NCBI GenBank assembly: GCA_022457065.1
Contig: JAJGBQ010000003.1
Location: 2,542,001-2,606,000 of the forward strand
Direction of reading: 5' to 3'
Length of the DNA stretch: 64,000 nucleotides
Origin: Curvularia sp. ZM96
Taxonomy: Eukaryota; Ascomycota; Dothideomycetes; Pleosporales; Pleosporaceae
Below the pieces are notes generated by a model. That model was not told where the DNA came from. It did not search any database and saw nothing but the letters and a program-made list of their open reading frames with translations. The translations under genes and the position numbers were made by a program. Shown here piece by piece: positions 57,898 through 64,000 of the stretch (its first letter is position 1; every line of letters starts with the position of its first letter).

Positions 57898-59037
57898 ATG
57901 GCGAACCCTAAGCTCATTCTGGTAATTGGTGGGACAGGCGCGCAAGGGGTGCCCGTCGTCAAAGGTCAGTCCTTGTTCACAAGTGTTGATACGTGTACTG
58001 ACGCTACGATCAGCTCTTTCGAGTAGCAATCGATATAGTGTTAGAGTTCTGACTCGAAGCGCCAGTTCCACGCGAGCCAGGGAACTCTCTGCCTTGCCGA
58101 ACGTCACTCTTATGGAAGGGAGCCAAGATCAGCAAGCAGATCTCCATCGAGCCTTCAATGGCGTATATGGCGCTTGGGTCAACATGGATGGTTTCACCCT
58201 CGGCGAGAAAGGCGAGCTGTTTTATGGCCTTCGAGCATACGAGATCGCGAGGCATCATGGTGTCAAACATTTTGTCTGGGCAAACATAGACTATTCAGTC
58301 AAGAAAGCAGGTTGGGACGAAAAGTATCATTGCGGCCACAATGACGCTAAAGGTCGGGTTGGGGACCTAATTCTTGGTCATGGACAAGACACTATGAAGA
58401 CGTCTTTGTTGACTACGGGACCTTACATGGATATGCTGTTTGATGGGATGTTCGTTCCAAAGGAACAAGCTGATGGCTCGTTTATTTGGGCGAACCCAGC
58501 TCGTGAGTCTTGGTTCATTGCTTCTCATAACTCATGAGAGTATTACTGATTTTCTTTACAGAGGATGGCAAAATACCACTAATAGCCCTCGCTGACGTGG
58601 GTATCTACAGTCTGTGGATATTCGACAACCCTTCAGAGTCTGCGGGGCTAGATTTGGAAGTTGCGACCGACCAAGTCAGCTTCGCCCAGATTGTTGATAC
58701 ATTTACACAAGTCACGGGAAAGAAAGCCGCACATGTTTACGTGCCACTCGAAGATTACCTCCCTACTGCTGAGCCATATCCCAATGCTTGGGCTAATTGG
58801 GCTGCGGGACCAGACGTAGTCCGTGACGAATCATCGATGACGTGGAGGCAGAATTTTGCAGCTTGGTGGCAGTATTGGAGTGAAGGCTTTGGGGCGACTA
58901 GAGACATGGAACTTTTGGATCGTATTCATCCTACACGGATCCGCAGCCTTAAAGAATGGATGGAGAAGGTGGGTTACGACGGCAAGCCCAGGAGTGTTTT
59001 GAAAAATCTTGGAGATTTGAGAAGGGATAGGCCTTAG
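57898..59037 (+). CDS. NmrA-like family NAD(P)-binding protein
   Basis: Three exons: 57898-57964, 58014-58502 and 58562-59037 (introns of 49 and 59 bp); 1032 bp, 343 residues. The N-terminal nucleotide-binding motif reads LILVIGGTGAQGVPVVK, followed by YSVRVLTRSASSTRARELS. Then come VYGAWVNMDGF and VKHFVWANIDYS, the usual second half of the NmrA/HSCARG fold. No catalytic Tyr-x3-Lys is in place, consistent with redox-sensing or regulatory members rather than dehydrogenases. ATG 57898 is the first ATG giving the Rossmann motif. It is divergent from the reductase-like gene, which may mean joint control. Confidence 0.82.
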
Positions 59038-59596
59038 CGGTAATCTGAGCGTAGTTGAAAGACCTCAGGCGCTATGTGCGCATTGCCGAGGTAGTGTTGT
59101 GGGTTGGCAAGAGGAACTATTACAACTAACGAGTATTTTTTTCCTAGATAAGAAGCAGCTATGGATATTCAATAGCAGGGTATGAGGTTGTGATAGCGCA
59201 TGTACATTTTGTGGGTGACTACAACCAAGAGCCTCTGACTAGAAAATTTGCGAGATTTTGACAAGTGGGGCGCATATTGATGACGGTTCTGGCCGCGCTC
59301 AGCACAACGCCGAATTCTTCGCATTCCTAAAAAGGACATCTACGCCGGTCATCTTCCAGGGTGGTGATCATTGCGAGGCAAAGACCACGTGAGTTGTATA
59401 GCTATTTTCTGATTCTTGAATTAAAACCTAAGGATTCGTGTGAACACTATCCTGATATGCTTACTCTACTGCCAACCTCTCATAATTTGCGTCTAATGAG
59501 AAGAGACACTTGTTGCCGATGGTTAAGCATGCCTTTGGTGAACCATAACTAAAAACTATGATATATAGATTTTTCAAAAAAGTCAATTATTATCAA
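59038..59596. other. Intergenic, no gene recognised
   Basis: 3' flank of the NmrA-like gene and 5' flank of the tRNA; short ORFs only. Confidence 0.45.
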
Positions 59597-59678
59597 TCTT
59601 CAGTAGTATAGTGGTCAGTATTTCCGCTTGTCACGTGACAATTCGCGGGAGACCGGGGTTCAATTCCCCGCTGGAGAG
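59597..59678 (+). tRNA. tRNA-Asp (GTC anticodon) with a 10-nt intron
   Basis: The acceptor strands TCTTCAG and CTGGAGA pair at all seven positions (one T-G wobble), with G as discriminator. The A box TAGTATAGTGG and B box GGTTCAATTCC are present, and the T arm CGGGG/CCCCG is perfect. The anticodon stem TCCGC/GCGGG closes a loop TTGTCAC if about 10 nt (CGTGACAATT or a one-base shift) are removed just 3' of the anticodon, the canonical tRNA intron position. A T5 run at 59685-59689 is the pol III terminator. The mature length of 72 nt is normal for tRNA-Asp. Confidence 0.85.
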
Positions 59679-60154
59679 CTCATCTTTTTGTTTTGGTTTG
59701 AACTTTTTTTGTTTCGTGGTGGTTCTGACTAACGTTCTTACAACAACATAGCCAGTCTTTACAAACTAGCATAAACTGCTAGAAGGTTAGTGCTGATATT
59801 TGCGACAGTGGCGGGAAGCTTGGATAATACTGTAGATTATCTTAGTGAGGAACTAAACTCTTTGAAGAGCAGCTATAGTGATACTTGCAATAGAAGTAGT
59901 AATGCTGTGCTTTGTATCTAGAATAAAGGGACAATAGCAGCCAGAAGATGGACGCGACTGCAGGATTTGGGGGCTGTGGCACTGCAATCTCAGCTGGGAC
60001 GCGGCTGCGAGGCTGTGACCAATTATTGCGCATGCCTTGCCGCTGTCATCTCAGAGCTTTGTGCTTGTTCAGCCTGTTCTAATGTACAAAGGTAACTCCA
60101 TTGCCTCCTAGGAAGATACGTTTACCTGATCGCAATAGTGGGCGGTGTTGTTCT
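59679..60154. other. Intergenic, NLR promoter region
   Basis: It contains the pol III terminator and then nothing recognisable. The NLR frame is open slightly upstream of its ATG (from 60101) without an ATG. Confidence 0.45.
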
Positions 60155-60268
60155 ATGATGGCTAGCGGTGCTCTACCCCATTCTCTTTACATCCATGGCA
60201 CGTCTACTACGAACGGCAGCCAGAGCTTTGCTGGTCTCAACCTCGGCACCATAAACTATGCCCCCATC

Positions 60269-60313
<45 letters not shown>

Positions 60314-63300
60314 ATTTCTTGCAAGTATATCATACACCAAGCTTCTGTGAACATGCAAACTAATTAGTAGCCTAGCACTGAACGAGATTCTCAACGCTCT
60401 TCCGATCGCCAAATATGCACCTTTCAACACATACCAGCGGCAACACGACCTAACCTGCTTGCCCAACACCCGCACAGACCTCCTCCGCGAGATAGACAAC
60501 TGGGTAGACAGTGAAGAATCACCAGGCATCTTCTGGCTGAGCGGTCTCGCCGGCACTGGCAAATCTACTATAGCGCAAACAGTGGCTTCGCGATACCACA
60601 TGAAGAGTCGGCTTGCTGCGAGCTTTTTCTTCTCACGGGCAAACGAAGACGTAAGCCACGCAGGAAAATTCATTACAAGTATTGCATTCCAGATCGCCAA
60701 TAGTATACCAGGCTTGAAGCGTAAGGTCTGTGATGCGATAGGAAAACACAACAATATTGCGAGCCTATCTCTTGTCGATCAGTGGCAGGAGCTGGTACTT
60801 GTTCCACTGTCAAACTGTGAGAACCAGGATTGCCGATCAAGCTATGTTATTGTTGTTGATGCACTTGATGAGTGTGACAGCCAAGACAACATTCAAATCA
60901 TTCTGCGGTGTCTAGCTACTATACGTTCATTACAGAGCACTCCAGTGCGCGTACTTCTGACGAGCAGGTCTGAGGTTCCCATCCAGTACGGATTTAGCCA
61001 AGTGCGAAGAGACGAGCATCAGGACTTTGTGCTTCATGATATCGACCCAGCAATTATCGAGCACGACATCTCAGTATTCTTGAAACACAAACTTGAATCC
61101 ACTGGAAATAAGTATAGGCTCGGAGATGGGTGGCCAGCGGAAAGAGACATCAAAGGACTGGTAGAGAAGTCGGGTGGCCTCTTCATCTGGGCTGCGACAG
61201 CTTGGCGGTTCATTGATGAAAACAGCCAGCTCGCAGAAACACGCTTACTTTCGCTGATCCACCCAACCAACGGCACACTTCCTCCAGAGCGCAAGCTCGA
61301 TGAGATATATACCACTGTCCTTACCAGCTCCGTTCAAGGAAATTACAACGAAGCAGAAAGCCAGACGCTGCACACACTGTTCCGCGAAATAGTTGGACCA
61401 GTTGTTATGCTAAAAGATCCATTATCTGTGAAAAGCCTCGCAGAGCTGCTTGGGAAAGACGTTGCTGTTTTGAGAAGGACTTTAGCCCGCTTAAACTCGG
61501 TTCTTCATGTGCCAGCAGCTGGGCTTGGCACCATACAGTTACTCCACCCATCTTTCCGTGACTTCATTGTGGACCAGAGGAGATGCACAAATCTTCGCTT
61601 CCACATCGATGAGCGATCAATACATCGTGAGATGTACGCACACTGCCTTCGGGTGATATCGAAGCACCTTCACCGCGATATCTGCAATCTCCGGGATCCA
61701 GGAGCTCTTTTATCTGAGTTAAGTCAAATTGATCTGGACAGAAACATTCAGCCACATGTAAAGTATGCATGCCGGTTTTGGGTGTATCATTGTACACGAA
61801 GTGACGTAGACCTAAGCAGCTGCTCTCATGTTGAGGCGTTCTTTCAAAAACATTTCCTTTATTGGCTTGAGACGCTTTCGCTGCTTGGCTATGGCTCTAA
61901 TGCAGTTCACATGATTCACATGCTAGGTAACATGCTTTCAGTGAGTACTTTTCTATTCCGAGTAACATTAGATTTAGCTGACCTGCTAGAACAAGCAAGA
62001 AGTAGATGGCCAGATGATACTGAAGCTTCGAGAGAAGATCAAAAAGACCTTCCAAACAAGCCTAAAACTTGGGGCTAGCAGCGTTGCAAGACCTGCTAGT
62101 AGCACAGCCCGCCCAACCCTACGCGCTGTAATTCATGATGCCACACGGTTTGCCTTGGCTTTCAGACCCATGCTTGAGGAAGCTCCGCTTCAGTTATACT
62201 GTGCTGGTCTACTATTCAGTCCGAAAGCAAGTATAATTAGAGAAATCTTCTCGAGCGAAGTCTCAGCTTGGCGTCTTCCTTGCACACACATGGCAGAGAT
62301 TTGGAGCCCATGTTTGCAGACGCTCAAGGGCCACGTGAGTGTTGTTAGTGCTGTAGCATTCTCGCCCGACAGCAAGACACTGGTTTTAGGGTTTGGTGAC
62401 GGTACGATACAAATGTGGGACGCCGGCTTGGGAAAGGCGGTTCAGACGATAAAGAGCTATTTACAATATCCAATTACTGTTATAGCCTTCTTACCAGATG
62501 ACACGACAATAGCATTAGGATCTAGTCGTGGGATAGTGGAGCTATGGGACGTCAGCACAGGGAACGTACTGCAGACACTACACAACAGCTATTCGGGTAG
62601 CTCTCCTGCTGCAGCCTTCTCGCTTGACAGCAAGACGATGGCGTGGGGATTTATAGGTGGGACAATAGAGACCAAGGGCATTCGATCAAGCGCACAGCAG
62701 ACACTTCAGGGCCATAGGGCTGAAGTCAATACTCTCGCTTTCTCACCAAACGGTAAGACACTCGTGTCTGGATCTCGGGACCACGAAATAAAGCTATGGG
62801 ATGTCGACTCGGGAGATTTGCTGCACGCGCTAAGCAATCGCCCCCCAAGTTGGGATCACATTACTGCTTTGGCCCTCTCGCCAGATGGCATGACGCTGGC
62901 ATCTGGATTTGGCGATGGATTGATACAAATGTGGGACGCCGGCTCAGGGAAGACAGTACAGGTGCTTAAGAGCAATGTAGATTTGTCCAAGCACCCTGCT
63001 CTACACAACGACGATCCGAATTCACCATTCATACCACCGGTCTCAATCAATGCTTTAGCCTTCTCGCCAGACGGCAAGACGCTAGCATCGGGATCTAGTA
63101 AGAAGACAGTAAAGCTGTGGGACGCTAGCTCTGGGAAGAGGTTGCAGACGCTCAGGAGCCATGTAGGTCCTGTTAATGCCGTAGCATTTTCGCCCAATAG
63201 CAACACGCTAGCGTCAGGATCCAGTGATACAACAGTGAAATTGTGGGACACTGGCTTAAGAGACGCGCCACACACGCGTCGGGGTCATTCAGATCCAGTT

Positions 63301-63912
63301 AATGCTTTAGCCTTCTCGCCAGACAGCAAGACTCTAGCATCAGCGTCTAGTGACGAGACAGTAAAGCTGTGGGACACCAGTTCAGGAAAGTTATTGCAGA
63401 CGCTTAAGGTCCATTCAGGCTTAGTCAATGCTCTGGCTTTCTCCCCAGACAGTTCAACGCTAGTGTCATGTGACGAGAAGGTAAAACTGTGGGACGCTGG
63501 CTCAGGGAAGAAGCTACAGACAATCAGGCGTTTTTCATCTCGAATTACTGCTGTAGCTTTCTCGCCAGATGGCAAGACACTAGCGCGGGGATCTGACAAG
63601 GAGATGGTGGAGCTATGGGATATCAGTTCGAACAAAGTGCTACAGACACTCAAGGGCCAGCTAAGCTCAGTGGTCAACCTACTTTGGCTTCAATCGACTT
63701 CCCTGTTGTCACTGAGCGTCGAGGCCGATTGGATTTGTCGGAGTGAGAGAAAGGTGCTTTGGATTCCTTCTGAACATCGAACGAGTGCAGTTGTTTTCCA
63801 TGACAACCTTGCTGGTTTTGCATATCCGTCTGGTCATATCTTGATTTTGAGATATGTAGACGGAGATAAGTTTACCCTGCTCCCTACGCGCTTCTCACGA
63901 AGGACTGGATAG
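60155..63912 (+). CDS. NACHT-WD40 NOD-like receptor (HET-E/NWD type)
   Basis: Model: exon 1 60155-60324, exon 2 60371-62001, exon 3 62108-63912; 3606 bp, 1201 residues. Exon 1 encodes a short polar N-terminus (SQSFAGLNLGTINYAPI) and 15 asparagines. Exon 2 holds NACHT: LALNEILNALPIAKYAPF, P-loop GLAGTGKST near residue 115, Walker B YVIVVDALDECD near 215, then a helical linker. Exon 3 has EEAPLQLYCAGLLFSPKASI and about ten WD40 repeats (units such as LAFSPDSKTLASASSDETVKL). Such proteins act in heterokaryon incompatibility or immunity-like recognition in fungi. The first intron has alternative acceptors three bases apart (60367 or 60370). The second intron is weakly supported: the two frames overlap at 62014-62078, so a frameshift is possible. 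No HET, patatin or goodbye domain precedes NACHT. Confidence 0.78.
60269..60313 (+). repeat. (AAC)n tract encoding 15 Asn
   Basis: Fourteen AAC codons plus AAT lie in the first exon of the NLR gene, directly after YAPI. A trinucleotide run of this length is expected to vary in copy number between isolates. Confidence 0.85.
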
Positions 63913-64000
63913 TAGCTGGCTGGACTGAATAATGGCACGCTATCATCATAATTCATGTTCTCTAAACTCATATAGGAGCGTATAGATACATGCTACATGA

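Noticed and set aside
62856..63677. Antisense ORFs (139 and 130 codons) over the WD40 region
   Set aside because: They are mirror frames produced by the repeated WD40 codons and show no independent features.

Overview
This is a window of a filamentous ascomycete nuclear genome, most probably a Dothideomycete of the order Pleosporales. The evidence is short (about 42-150 bp) GT-AG introns, compact housekeeping genes of typical fungal order and type (VPS8, TEL2, UBA3, CDC26, calnexin, REG1, palC, complex I 12 kDa subunit), and Fot1/Molly-like pogo transposons with the CpA-to-TpA decay expected from repeat-induced point mutation (RIP). The order-level assignment is inference.

Layout. 1-1491 is the 3' end of a VPS8 gene. 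2315-17559 is a transposon nest read directly from terminal repeats and target duplications: a small hAT-type MITE (8-bp duplication CGTATCTC) holds a Ty3/gypsy chromovirus (268-bp LTRs, 5-bp duplication GAACC), and four pogo/Fot1-type elements sit in the TA four bases inside the left LTR. All of the large elements are inactivated by in-frame stops. The gypsy element also carries an antisense reading frame between pol and the right LTR. 17560-20737 is gene-poor and has one unrecognised four-exon gene.

20940-51765 is a normal gene-rich block. TEL2 and UBA3 share a 236-bp divergent promoter. They are followed by a probable mitochondrial protein, CDC26, a DUF2406 protein, methylmalonate-semialdehyde dehydrogenase, calnexin, a REG1-type PP1 regulator, a 14-helix MFS transporter, the complex I 12 kDa subunit, palC and an amino-acid/choline-type permease. 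I resolved exon joins by reading frame and family consensus. Most concatenated exon lengths come out divisible by three.

51766-64000 is again accessory in character: a second MITE with a paralogous empty site beside it, a small mitochondrial-like orphan, a dynamin fragment, a divergent pair of NAD(P)-binding proteins (one with a premature stop), a tRNA-Asp with a 10-nt intron, and a NACHT-WD40 NOD-like receptor with a poly-asparagine N-terminal region.

The genes do not form one pathway. The most unusual items are the self-stacking pogo array, the antisense gene in the gypsy element, the 6-nt microexon in UBA3, and the NLR with a prion-like N-terminus. All family names rest on reading the translated sequence; no database search was run.
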